A stretch of DNA of 55,961 bases from Leptolyngbyaceae cyanobacterium M33_DOE_097 (GTDB lineage: Bacteria; Cyanobacteriota; Cyanobacteriia; Leptolyngbyales; Leptolyngbyaceae). The translations under genes were made by a program, and so were the position numbers. The stretch covers positions 1-55,961 of the forward strand of contig DVDV01000293.1 of assembly GCA_015296075.1 (NCBI GenBank), read 5' to 3'. The notes under the pieces were generated by a model that was not told the origin of the DNA, did no database searches, and saw nothing but the letters and a program-made list of their open reading frames with translations. Positions 9,271 through 17,813 of the stretch are shown here, piece by piece; position 1 is the first letter of the stretch, and each line of letters starts with the position of its first letter.

Positions 9271-9522
9271 CTATTTCTCAAATCGACATGAAACCGAAGA
9301 CGAGTAAGCTAAGCCGACACGAGCCATTGTTCCCGGCTTCATACGAAGTTTTCTGCCATCCAGACGAACGGTTTTGAGAAACTTTGTAGAAGCAACAGAG
9401 CATCCAGAATTTTTAATTGGGGCAACACCCGCACGGACAGTACTACCCCCAACTAAGCAAAGAGTGGTCATCAGACCACCAACCAAAACAGCAATCGAGA
9501 GTTTAATCTTGCCTTTCGACAT
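9271..9522 (-). CDS. Small predicted secreted protein, unknown function
   Basis: The product has 83 residues. An N-terminal signal peptide (basic MSKGKIKL, hydrophobic core, likely Ala-x-Ala-type cut near VRAGVAP) leaves about 50 residues with two cysteines that could form a disulfide. A good Shine-Dalgarno (AGGAA, about 8 bases before the ATG) supports translation. No family recognised. It converges on terC. Confidence 0.6.
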   Translation of the reverse strand: MSKGKIKLSIAVLVGGLMTTLCLVGGSTVRAGVAPIKNSGCSVASTKFLKTVRLDGRKLRMKPGTMARVGLAYSSSVSCRFEK

Positions 9523-10090
9523 GACTGTGGTTCCTATGGTGTGACTTGGCGAGCAAATCAGAAAGTTCTAACTGTGACCTTCTAATATCACTTTCACGTG
9601 TATTTTTAGAATTCCCGATGGTTTATCTACCCTTTAAACATCCAGATCTTTAGAAGGAACATAAACAGTAAATAATTGTTAAGAAGATCGCACTCAAAAA
9701 AATCTCAAACGTGTGTAGAGCAATACCTTTGTTTAACAATAAGCAGAGCCTGATCGCTTCTGTTTGGTAGTTAGACCAGCGGTAATCGTAATCAGAGAGT
9801 CAATAACCGCTTGAATACAATGATCTGAAAAATATTCCTACAATGCTCACCCCCCAAAAAATGCGTCTGTAGCTTGGAGAGACACGATCGCTATATCGAG
9901 AAGCTTAAGCAAGATGCCTCAGGTGAACCTACAAATTGACCCGCTGCACTTACAACGCCTAAGCTCCCACAGCAAAACTGACCAGTCAAGTAGTAGACAT
10001 ACTGATCATACTGTCAGAGAACGGGGAGACTTTATGAAAAGTCTGCAAAGATAGATAAATCCTCGATTAAGGCAGAACCAATCGACAATA
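9523..10090. other. Intergenic region, no gene recognised
   Basis: 568 bases between the start of the small secreted protein gene and the end of cobO. The right part (from about 9900) has mixed composition and no open frame of note. I see no tRNA, riboswitch consensus or strong terminator. Confidence 0.4.
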
Positions 10091-10786
10091 TTAGAATTCA
10101 ATCCCAGCCTGAGCCTTAACGCCCTGCTCTCGAAAGGGATGCTTCACCAGCGTCATTTCAGTCACCAGGTCTGCGCGTTCAATCAGTGCCGCAGGTGCGC
10201 CTCGGCCCGTCAAAATAACATGCGATCGCTCCGGCTTTTCGGTCAGCCCAGCCAGCACCTGTTCCGGCGTCAAATAGCCCAGTTTGAGAGCCACATTCAC
10301 TTCATCCAGCAGCGTCAGCCTGACGTTTGTATCTCGCATGAAACTCAGTGATTTTTCCCAGGCCGCTTGCGCCAGGGCGACATCGCGATCGCGGTCTTGC
10401 GTCTCCCAGGTAAAGCCCTCGCCCATCGCATGAAATTCTAAAAGAGCCTCACGTTCAGCCGTAGCAGTAGTCCACGGTTCAAAAGCAGCCTTTTCAGCAG
10501 GCTCCCAGGCTCCCTTAATAAACTGCACGATCGCCACCCGGTAGCCATGTCCCAGAGATCGCAGCACCATCCCCAAGGCAGCCGTTGTTTTTCCCTTACC
10601 GTTGCCTGTGTGAACAATCACCAAACCTTTTTCAGCCGTCATGTTGGCTAGACGTTGGTCTTGTACTTGTTTACGCCGTTGCATTTTGGCTCGGTGCTGT
10701 TCAGCCGTTAACCCAGAGGTGCCCACTTCTGCCTCTACAGCAGTGTCGTGTTGAGAAGTTGGCTCAGTCAGGGAAGAATTAGTCAT
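10091..10786 (-). CDS. cobO: Cob(I)yrinic acid a,c-diamide adenosyltransferase
   Basis: The enzyme transfers the adenosyl group of ATP to the cobalt of corrinoids, in adenosylcobalamin synthesis and salvage. The 231-residue protein has a Walker A loop of the CobA/CobO type (GNGKGKTTAA, residues 61-70), followed by VAIVQFIKGAWEPAEK, the WE(T)QD region, LTLLDEVN (Walker B-like) and VILTGRGAP. These are the standard landmarks of the family. The N-terminal 45 residues are a polar extension, longer than in E. coli BtuR. I looked for a cobalamin riboswitch upstream and found no B12 box. Confidence 0.93.
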   Translation of the reverse strand: MTNSSLTEPTSQHDTAVEAEVGTSGLTAEQHRAKMQRRKQVQDQRLANMTAEKGLVIVHTGNGKGKTTAALGMVLRSLGHGYRVAIVQFIKGAWEPAEKAAFEPWTTATAEREALLEFHAMGEGFTWETQDRDRDVALAQAAWEKSLSFMRDTNVRLTLLDEVNVALKLGYLTPEQVLAGLTEKPERSHVILTGRGAPAALIERADLVTEMTLVKHPFREQGVKAQAGIEF

Positions 10787-11608
10787 AGGTTCACCTCAAT
10801 CAGGTCAGTCAAGCCCCAAGCAACTTCAACAATTTTGCAGGGGCATCCTTCATCCTAAACGAGTTCTTCGATAATGCCTGATTCAGTTTTGCTGCCAAGC
10901 TGCTGATCGGTCAATCAGACGTTCCGTTTGGTTAGATTGACTTCATCCAGTAGTAGGAGGCAAATAAGCGGAACTAAAGGTTAAGTTAAATATGGTGAAA
11001 AACGAATTTAATCTTAAAAATTCTCTGTTTGGTTTAAACGACACAGAGATAATGATGATAGATTGTTAAAGCAAGTGACTGAAGGTTACAGAAGAAATTG
11101 AAACCTTTTTCTCACACTCGATACCTCTGGCTATCCCTCTGGTATCTAGCAATGAAGCTAAAGCGCAGGCGAGAATCTGACCCTGCACTTTCTGTTGTGG
11201 ACTGCTGTGAAGCGCCCAGTATGAGCTGACCGATCTGTAACTTGAGGTTCGTGAATGATTTCGGCATTCATCTTGAGATGAGTGATTGGTGTTACGCGAA
11301 CTCGATCGGTCAAGTTCTCTGAAGAGAGATTTTGTCAAATCTAATTGATGTCGTCATTCCACTGTGGGAATGTCAATGAGCTTCGTTTGACTAAACGACT
11401 CTTGGCGATCGCACAGGGTCTTTCAGCCTGAATCGGGCTGAGACGAATGATTTTGACTGTCGAAAGAATGACTTGGGGTAATTGCCCCTGGTTTTGCTGT
11501 CTTTTTTCCGACAGGGATATCGCCCTGGCAAATCTCCCTGGATACGAAAGACAAGCCCACTGAGTACTTGCATTCTTTTATGCGTTTTAACCTTTTTGGA
11601 GTGTCAAA
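10787..11608. other. Long intergenic region between cobO and the DHS-like gene
   Basis: 822 bases between two divergent genes. The left part (10787-11340) shows no convincing gene; a 90-codon frame on the minus strand at 11066-11338 is Ser/Arg-rich, has no family resemblance and is probably spurious. The right part (11350-11608) is a dense series of hairpins described separately. Confidence 0.5.
11355..11541 (+). promoter_or_regulatory. Hairpin-rich putative 5' leader of the DHS-like gene
   Basis: Successive inverted repeats on the coding strand: CATTCC/GGAATG (11355-11372), TCAGCC/GGCTGA (11423-11441), GGGG/CCCC (11475-11488) followed by a T-run at 11502-11507, CTGTC/GACAG (11497-11514) and CAGGG/CCCTG (11512-11527). 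The last two share bases 11512-11514, so they are mutually exclusive. CCCTGG occurs three times (11486, 11523, 11536). The layout resembles a riboregulator with alternative structures, but no known class was recognised and the transcription start is unknown. Confidence 0.4.
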
Positions 11609-12832
11609 ATGTCCAAACTTCTCAGCCGCAAAATCGCACCCTCCCCCATTTCTGGAGATGTCAGCGTTGTCGATCTAATTGATCAATACTTCACAGCCTA
11701 TAACTCAGCTCGTCTACGTGAAATCTGCCACTTGTTAAGCAGAGATGTACTGAAAGAAGGCGTGACAGTTGGCCTCAGCCTTTCAGGAGCTATGACCCCC
11801 GCTGGTTATGGAGCTTCTGTATTAGCTCCCCTGATGCGGCTAGGTTTCATCGACTGGATTATCAGCACAGGTGCAAACCTCTATCACGACCTGCACTACG
11901 GTTTAGGGTTAAACCTCTACTCCAGCACTCCCTTTTTAGATGACATTAAGCTACGCAACGAAGGTCGCATCCGCATTTATGACATCGTGTTTGACTACGA
12001 TGTTTTGCTAGAAACCGATGCCTTTATCCGTGAGTTGTTGCGGGCCGAGCCATTTCAAAAACGGATGGGAACCGCTGAATTTCATCACCTGCTAGGCAAG
12101 TACATTTCTCAAGTTGAGAAACAGGTCGGCGTGAAAAATTCGTGCCTGCTTGCAACCGCCTATGAATGTGGTGTACCCATCTACACCTCTTCACCGGGCG
12201 ACAGCTCAATCGGCATGAACGTGGCAGCCCTGGCCTTAGAAGGTTCACAGCTCATGATTGATCCTTCAATTGATGTCAATGAGACAGCCGCGATCGCTTA
12301 CTGTGCCCGTTCTTATGGCGTCGATGGTGCTGACGGTGAAAGTGCGGCAATCATCTTAGGTGGCGGTAGCCCCAAGAACTTCTTGCTGCAAACCCAGCCC
12401 CAAATTCACGAAGTGCTGGGCTTAGAAGAGCGTGGGCACGACTACTTTGTGCAAATTACCGATGCTCGCCCTGACACAGGCGGCCTGTCAGGTGCAACAC
12501 CCAGCGAAGCCGTGAGCTGGGGCAAGGTTGACCCCGAAGAGTTACCCAGCACAATCGTCTGCTACACCGACAGCACGATTGCCCTGCCGATCATTGGAGC
12601 CTACGTCACCAATCAGTGTGAACCACGAGAACTCAAGCGGCTCTACGATCGCCGTGAAGCAATGGTTAGCAAACTGCGAGAAGATTACCTGGCCGCAAAA
12701 GCCACTGCACCCAGCGTCTCTCCAATTCCTGTGCCAACGATTGAAGCACCGCTCGAAGTAGCAGAACGCGAACTCGTAGCCACCTATCCCTGCGGTACTC
12801 CAATTCGTAACGGACGCAACGGGAAACACTAG
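11609..12832 (+). CDS. Deoxyhypusine synthase-family protein (probable homospermidine synthase-like)
   Basis: A 407-residue member of the deoxyhypusine synthase fold. In eukaryotes the family uses NAD and spermidine to modify eIF5A. Bacteria lack eIF5A, and characterised bacterial homologues make homospermidine or act on polyamines. Visible landmarks: [13 protein letters not shown], the glycine-rich nucleotide-binding segment [11 protein letters not shown], and [11 protein letters not shown], where Lys256 matches the catalytic lysine that forms the covalent imine in human DHS. The start codon is preceded by TTGGAG. The upstream leader is unusually structured. A bidirectional terminator follows at 13104, separated by two repeat structures. 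Confidence 0.88.
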   Translation: MSKLLSRKIAPSPISGDVSVVDLIDQYFTAYNSARLREICHLLSRDVLKEGVTVGLSLSGAMTPAGYGASVLAPLMRLGFIDWIISTGANLYHDLHYGLGLNLYSSTPFLDDIKLRNEGRIRIYDIVFDYDVLLETDAFIRELLRAEPFQKRMGTAEFHHLLGKYISQVEKQVGVKNSCLLATAYECGVPIYTSSPGDSSIGMNVAALALEGSQLMIDPSIDVNETAAIAYCARSYGVDGADGESAAIILGGGSPKNFLLQTQPQIHEVLGLEERGHDYFVQITDARPDTGGLSGATPSEAVSWGKVDPEELPSTIVCYTDSTIALPIIGAYVTNQCEPRELKRLYDRREAMVSKLREDYLAAKATAPSVSPIPVPTIEAPLEVAERELVATYPCGTPIRNGRNGKH

Positions 12833-12841
12833 AAAAAGACA

Positions 12842-12922
12842 CCAAAGTCTCTCAATTCTTGCGATCGCACCTTCGGGCATAGTTTGCAGGGCTAACCTTA
12901 AGCGTGAGGCGAGAGACTTTGG
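12842..12922. repeat. 12-bp inverted repeat 3' of the DHS-like gene
   Basis: CCAAAGTCTCTC (12842-12853) is perfectly complementary to GAGAGACTTTGG (12911-12922), enclosing 57 bases with a HIP1 site. It starts 10 bases after the stop codon and could form a long-armed hairpin in the mRNA 3' region or mark a small inserted element. Confidence 0.6.
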
Positions 12923-12934
12923 CTGAATGGCACC

Positions 12935-13068
12935 TTGCTCTAATACCAATTCTTCAAAACTGGGCTACAGATAATCATCTGTAAGGGCGTTGTCTCCGAT
13001 GGAGACGCTACGCGAACGCGAACCGCCCTTACGAGAATCTGTAAATGGGATTTAGAGAATTGCTCTAA
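12935..13068. repeat. MITE-like small palindromic element with flanking direct repeats
   Basis: Nested inverted repeats: outer CAATTCT (from 12947) with AGAATTG (near 13055-13062), a central GTAAGGGCG (12981-12989) with CGCCCTTAC (13024-13032), and a small GTCTCC/GGAGAC hairpin in the middle. The core GGAGACGCTACGCGAACG is a widely seen cyanobacterial dispersed repeat. TTGCTCTAA is present directly repeated at both ends (12935-12943 and 13060-13068), as expected of a 9-bp target duplication. No coding capacity. Confidence 0.6.
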
Positions 13069-13103
13069 CTCACTCAAATATGAACCTCAGCGAGTGACCA
13101 ACA

Positions 13104-13130
13104 AAAAAGCCGCCTTAATGGCGGCTTTTT
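13104..13130. terminator. Bidirectional Rho-independent terminator
   Basis: AAAAAGCCGCC (13104-13114), loop TTAAT, GGCGGCTTTTT (13120-13130). It is perfectly paired with a T-run on both strands and lies between the convergent DHS-like and FHA genes, so it can serve both. Confidence 0.92.
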
Positions 13131-13200
13131 ATTGAGAAGTGATTTGCACCATTCAAACAACCTGACCCCTAGTTTGTGAAACGCTGACTGCAACCGCGAT

Positions 13201-13881
13201 TTATTTGGGTGCTTGAAAAAAGACCTCCGGTTCTTTTAGCTCAAGATAGTCCACATGCTTATCGCGGGGTGAGTATGACTTATCGCTGGTCAGGCGGGCT
13301 AACACTTCAGGGTGAAGCGCTTCAGCCAAGCGGCGCTGGCGACCCAAGAAGAAAACAAAGTCCGTACTTCCCAGGCGGAGGCGATCGCCATCATGCAAAA
13401 AACTGCGATGCCGAATTCGTTTGCCGTTGATAAACGAACCATTCATACTGTTGAGATCGATCAGCTGAAATCCAACATGGGGCACGTGCAACAAAACGGC
13501 ATGGCGACGAGACATCGCCCGATCTTGCAGGGGAATTGCTGCATCTCGATTCCGTCCAATTGTCCACACCATCTGAGGTTGCTGGATCACAACCGACTCG
13601 CGCATCAACAAATTTGTGATGATAAATGCCTGATTTCCCTGTACGACCCCTTGAATATAGTGAATGTGTAGCTCTGGGACGTGACAGGTTTCACCCGCGT
13701 GTTCGGCAGGTTGGTTGATCATCAAAGTTGGAGCCTTTGCAATTGCAGGCTCATCGGCCTCAATGTCTACAGCTTGAGCAGGGTGATCATGGCTCACTTG
13801 AAAAGCTGTAACAGGCTGTTTATCAACTCCATTTGGGTGAGCTGAGTGATGACGTTCAGGAAGGCAAGATTCAGGACTCAT
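13201..13881 (-). CDS. FHA-domain protein
   Basis: A 226-residue protein with one forkhead-associated domain, a phosphothreonine-peptide binding module, at about residues 100-180. The canonical residues are visible: WTIGRNRDAAIPL, SRRHAVL, and LNSMNGSFINGKRI (the Gly-Arg, Ser-x-x-His and Asn-Gly positions). The N-terminal 95 residues are polar, rich in His, Pro and Glu, and probably flexible. The C-terminus is a short basic and polar tail. Likely a reader of Ser/Thr kinase signalling; no kinase is adjacent. Confidence 0.9.
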   Translation of the reverse strand: MSPESCLPERHHSAHPNGVDKQPVTAFQVSHDHPAQAVDIEADEPAIAKAPTLMINQPAEHAGETCHVPELHIHYIQGVVQGNQAFIITNLLMRESVVIQQPQMVWTIGRNRDAAIPLQDRAMSRRHAVLLHVPHVGFQLIDLNSMNGSFINGKRIRHRSFLHDGDRLRLGSTDFVFFLGRQRRLAEALHPEVLARLTSDKSYSPRDKHVDYLELKEPEVFFQAPK

Positions 13882-14093
13882 AGTGATTTCAAGGGATAAG
13901 CTTATCCATGTCTTTAGAATTCCCGACCCTATTCATGTACTAACCTATACCTAGTAAGTCCGTGACACTTCCTTTTCTGTCCACCAGGGTTCACTACCAT
14001 CAAGCGATCGCGCTGGAAGTCAGTGATATTGCTTCTGCGGAATTTTGACGTGCATTAACGGAAAATATTGGGCGCTGTCAGGATGAAACCATC

Positions 14094-17000
14094 GTGAGGA
14101 TTTGGGCACAGCTTGGTAGGCAATCACACCAAGTCAGGCAACAATTGTTACCTTTTCAAATCTTGGCTGCCTCCGTTATGGCAATTAGCATTGTCGGCTA
14201 CGCCGTTTCTGCTGCCGTCTTGTTAGAGCGAGTCGGGGCTGAGGCGGTGCCGATTGTGTACTTGTTTTTAGGAATTGTTTCAATCCCCGTATCGATTGGG
14301 TTTTACTGGCTAATCGATCGCGTGCCCCGAACGAGGTTACTGCAATGGGTCTTAGTTGCTGCGATCGCCCTGGTTTTAGGCTGGCGTCTACTTTTTATTT
14401 GGCAGGGCTGGGGCATTGGCTACGGCACTTACATCAGCCTCAACGTGATCGATTTAATTTTAGGCGTCTTGTTTTGGACGCTTGTTTCTGACTACTTTGC
14501 ACCCCTTCAGCTAGAACGCTACACGCCTCTACTCGTAATCGCCATGACCCTCGGTGGCCTACTCGCGGGAGGTGTCGTGCGACTCCTGACGGAGGTGATT
14601 CACGCAGAAGACTTATTGCTATTAGTACCGCTTCTGTGTTTTGTCGCGATCTCCCAAGTCCAGCAAATTCAACGTCGCCCATCGGTTACGAGTGAGCCTG
14701 AAGTTCAGCTAAATCGAGACTTTTTACCCAACTTTGCGAATGCGGTAGAGCTGATTAAGCGTTATCCTATTGTGCTACTAATGGCCGTACAAATGGCGAT
14801 CGCAGTCTTGTTATGGGGGCTGAGCGAACGTCAATTTTTTGCAATTTACACCCAGTCTTTTCCTCAGCAAGAAGATTTAGCGGGTTTTCTCGGCATTCTC
14901 AGCGCAGCCTTTAGCGTGCTTGAAATTGGCATCAGTTACTTTATCGCGCGGCCTCTGTTGCAACACTTAGGGGCGCGTCAGGCAAATCTGCTGTATCCCT
15001 TAACGACGCTACTGAGCTTCTTTATTTTGGGCCTCAGTGCCAGCCTCCCAACCGCTATTTTGCTCAATCTCAACTATGATGCGCTGAACAACAGCTTTAA
15101 CCAGGCAGTTCAGACTGTTAACTTTAGTGCCATTCCCAAACGCTTTTCGGGGCGGGCACGGGTCGTCATTGATGGCATCCTCTATCCCCTGTTTCAAGCG
15201 ATCGCCGGACTCTTGCTATTAGTCTGGCAAAACCTTTTAACGCTGCCCCAACTCACCCTGTTAGGCATTTTTGTCAGCATTACTTTTATCAGCGTCGGTT
15301 ATTTAACTGGGAGGAGCTACACCCGCTCCATGTTGACGCAATTAAAGGTGGGATCACTCGACCTCGCGATCGCCGGAGAGGGATTTGTGCAACTCACTGA
15401 CGAGTATGCCACGCAAGTGCGACAACTCCTGGCAAGCACAGACCCCACTGCGCAAGTATTGGGTTTAGACGTAGCGATGCGGCTCACCAATCCGGGTCAA
15501 TTTTTAGGAGAAGTGCAGGACTTATTGCTTCGCTCAGATCCAGACGTGCAGGAGGCGATCGTTCAGTTTTTAGCACGCGGCAATCAACCTGAATTTCAGC
15601 GGTATCTCAGGGTGCAACTCGTCGCTGAAGATGAGCGAGTCAGAGCAGCGGTACTCGAAGCATTAATCGTGACCCAGCAACCCCTATCTAACACCCAACT
15701 TAGTTTCTTTCTGAGCGATTCCAGTCCTTTGATTCGATCGCTGACCTGCGTGGCTGTGTGGCAAGCGTGGAATGTCGTGGATCCAGAAATTCAAATGGCT
15801 TTTGAGCGGAGCTGGGCTGCACTCAACTCTAGCGAAACAGAGGCGATTGAAATAGCGTGTTTACGCATGCTCAAAACAATTGACCGGATGAGCGATCGCA
15901 TGTACATTCCCTTAGTGCAGAAAGTGCTAACCAAGGTCGATGCCGCTAGCGTACAAGCACTTGGCCTCACCACACTGGCATCGGTTGCCCAGCCCACCGA
16001 CAAAAGATTAGCCACCCCTGCAGCGATCGCCCTGGCTCACACTGACTCAAGCGTGCGAGTTGCCGCCCTGCGGTTAGTGCAAGTGTTAAGCAACGAAGAC
16101 CTGTTGAGTAAAGCCTTGCCCTGCTTAGCTGACCGTAGCGCAGCCGTTCGTAAGCAGGCAGCAGAAGCGATCGCCTCCTACGGCGAAAGTGCGCTTCCCC
16201 TCGTGCAAAACTATCTCACAGCCAAACGGCAAGATGTAGAAGCCGCTGCGATCGCCACAATTGGTTATATTCGCACGCGTCGCGCCGAAGATCTGCTTTG
16301 GCAACATCTGCAACCGCAATACGAGCTGGCGCGCCTCGCCTGGAGCTGGTCGCAGCAAGTTTACCCAACTAGCTTGCCATTTCAGATGCTCACAGCCGCG
16401 TTGCAAGACTTTCAAACCCGCATGCGACGTCAAGTTTTCTACGTTCTCGCCTGTCTGGGATACGCCAACGTTGTGAATCAGGTTGAACGGGCATTGCAAG
16501 CCCCTGACTTTGCCGAACGACAGCAGGCAATTGTGACCCTTGCATCACTTCGGCATCGTCGCTTTGTGCAGCCAATTTTACCGCTTTTAGAAGCCCAAGC
16601 CGCAAGCGAACTTCAGCGAACTCCGCCGCCATCTACTACATCAATCTCAGAAGAGATGTTGCACGAAATGGTCGAACGGGGCGATCGCTGGATTCGAGTC
16701 GGAGCTTTATCAACCCTGGTCGCTAGTGGCGCGCCCATTCCTGCAGCAGGCATTGTTCACCCCGACCCCATCACTCAACAAGCTGCCAGAAATTTAGCCA
16801 CAACCCTCATACAGCAGCAAGCCTTGGAGGATCTTCCCTTGAGCCGCATTTTCTTTTTGAAACGCATTGCACTATTTGAAGACATTCCCTTAGATGAGTT
16901 GCTCATCATTGACCGCAACCTCAAGGAAATCAACTTTCTGACGCATGAAGTCATTTTTGCTGAAGGCACTCAGGGAGAAGAACTGTACATCGTTTTGCAA

Positions 17001-17306
17001 GGAGAAGTGCAAATTTTAAAGCGCGTTCGACGTAAACATCTGTTTGCCCCCGAAAGCCTAATTACTTTTAACAACCAACTCTACCGAGAACTATCCCGCC
17101 TCCAAGCATGCCAGTATTTCGGCGACCTCACCCTATTCGACGAAATGCCCCGCGCAGCCACCGCGATCGCCCATACTGACTGCACCCTACTCGCCCTCAA
17201 GCGCAACAGCTTCCAAACGCTGATCAGTGAACATCCAGAAATTGCCCTCCGCATGTGCCGAGAAATGAGCCTGCGCCTCCGCGAAACCAACCGTTACCTG
17301 GAGTAA
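14094..17306 (+). CDS. MFS-like transporter fused to HEAT repeats and a cyclic nucleotide-binding domain
   Basis: A 1070-residue three-part protein. Residues about 1-420 form a 12-helix MFS-type or nucleotide (NTT/Npt)-type transporter. Residues about 430-900 are HEAT-like helical repeats (for example DSSVRVAALRLV, DRSAAVRKQAAEAI, RHRRFVQPILPLLEA). Residues about 925-1068 are a cNMP-binding beta-roll with the phosphate-binding cassette FGDLTLFDEMPRAATA. The start is GTG 14094, with AGGA 11 bases upstream; the nearby ATG at 14083 is out of frame and runs into a stop. The Arg in PRAAT and the acidic residue before it are intact for cAMP binding, although the usual FGE is FGD. Substrate unknown; the architecture suggests transport gated by cyclic nucleotide. 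Confidence 0.82.
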   Translation: MRIWAQLGRQSHQVRQQLLPFQILAASVMAISIVGYAVSAAVLLERVGAEAVPIVYLFLGIVSIPVSIGFYWLIDRVPRTRLLQWVLVAAIALVLGWRLLFIWQGWGIGYGTYISLNVIDLILGVLFWTLVSDYFAPLQLERYTPLLVIAMTLGGLLAGGVVRLLTEVIHAEDLLLLVPLLCFVAISQVQQIQRRPSVTSEPEVQLNRDFLPNFANAVELIKRYPIVLLMAVQMAIAVLLWGLSERQFFAIYTQSFPQQEDLAGFLGILSAAFSVLEIGISYFIARPLLQHLGARQANLLYPLTTLLSFFILGLSASLPTAILLNLNYDALNNSFNQAVQTVNFSAIPKRFSGRARVVIDGILYPLFQAIAGLLLLVWQNLLTLPQLTLLGIFVSITFISVGYLTGRSYTRSMLTQLKVGSLDLAIAGEGFVQLTDEYATQVRQLLASTDPTAQVLGLDVAMRLTNPGQFLGEVQDLLLRSDPDVQEAIVQFLARGNQPEFQRYLRVQLVAEDERVRAAVLEALIVTQQPLSNTQLSFFLSDSSPLIRSLTCVAVWQAWNVVDPEIQMAFERSWAALNSSETEAIEIACLRMLKTIDRMSDRMYIPLVQKVLTKVDAASVQALGLTTLASVAQPTDKRLATPAAIALAHTDSSVRVAALRLVQVLSNEDLLSKALPCLADRSAAVRKQAAEAIASYGESALPLVQNYLTAKRQDVEAAAIATIGYIRTRRAEDLLWQHLQPQYELARLAWSWSQQVYPTSLPFQMLTAALQDFQTRMRRQVFYVLACLGYANVVNQVERALQAPDFAERQQAIVTLASLRHRRFVQPILPLLEAQAASELQRTPPPSTTSISEEMLHEMVERGDRWIRVGALSTLVASGAPIPAAGIVHPDPITQQAARNLATTLIQQQALEDLPLSRIFFLKRIALFEDIPLDELLIIDRNLKEINFLTHEVIFAEGTQGEELYIVLQGEVQILKRVRRKHLFAPESLITFNNQLYRELSRLQACQYFGDLTLFDEMPRAATAIAHTDCTLLALKRNSFQTLISEHPEIALRMCREMSLRLRETNRYLE

Positions 17307-17400
17307 GGGAAATGCTTACAGATATGCTTTTTTCGCTTGCAGATTCGCGCATCACCGATTTGCACTGTGTAGACCCGTAGCTGCTTTCTCTTAGCCCTGC

Positions 17401-17583
17401 CTACTTGCTTCCCACCTGCAACGGGTTCTGCTGCAACTGCCGCTCTTGCAAGGCCTTATCGATCAGCTTGGCAACCAACCATGACACCGAGCGTTCTTCT
17501 TCCTCGGCCCACTGCTCTAGCTCCTTCTTGCGGTCAGCCGGAAGGTAAGCCACAACGCGATCGAGATCTGTTTTTCCACCCAT
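17401..17583 (-). CDS. Small ribbon-helix-helix (CopG-like) DNA-binding protein
   Basis: The product has 60 residues with an RHH pattern: a short strand (RVVAYLP), helix A (ADRKKELEQWAEEEE), the turn (RSVSWLV) and helix B (AKLIDKALQERQL). Such proteins bind DNA as dimers with the strands in the major groove and commonly repress their own promoter. No toxin gene is next to it, so an antitoxin role is not supported. An array of GCTATGC and TGTGCC repeats lies 58 bases upstream of its start. Confidence 0.7.
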   Translation of the reverse strand: MGGKTDLDRVVAYLPADRKKELEQWAEEEERSVSWLVAKLIDKALQERQLQQNPLQVGSK

Positions 17584-17640
17584 GCTCTTGCTCTGCTTGA
17601 CAACGTTATCTGATTCCAGAATACACAGAAGCCATTAATT

Positions 17641-17686
17641 TGTGCCGTGCTATGCCAAGCTGTCTTTTGCTATGCTATGCTGTGCC
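17641..17686. promoter_or_regulatory. Short-repeat array, possible operator of the RHH protein
   Basis: GCTATGC occurs at 17649-17655, 17669-17675 and 17674-17680 (the last two overlap by two bases), flanked by TGTGCC at 17641-17646 and 17681-17686. The array lies in the 230 bases between the RHH gene and the divergent map gene. Tandem short repeats next to an RHH gene are typical operators of such proteins; binding is inferred only. Confidence 0.45.
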
Positions 17687-17813
17687 AGCAAACCTTTTTT
17701 AATCTGATCGTTACTTCTCAATCACCCCAAAAGCTGAAAAGTAACAGGAGCAAGAGATCCACCCGATTGAGAAATTCAGTTCTGCTAAGACCTACTAAGC
17801 TACGGCTACTACT

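Noticed and set aside
10787-11065. Cobalamin riboswitch before cobO
   Set aside because: I looked for the B12 box and a long structured leader on the minus strand and did not find them.
11066-11338. 90-codon minus-strand frame upstream of the DHS-like gene
   Set aside because: Ser/Arg-rich, no ribosome site, no family resemblance, and it lies in a region otherwise without genes.
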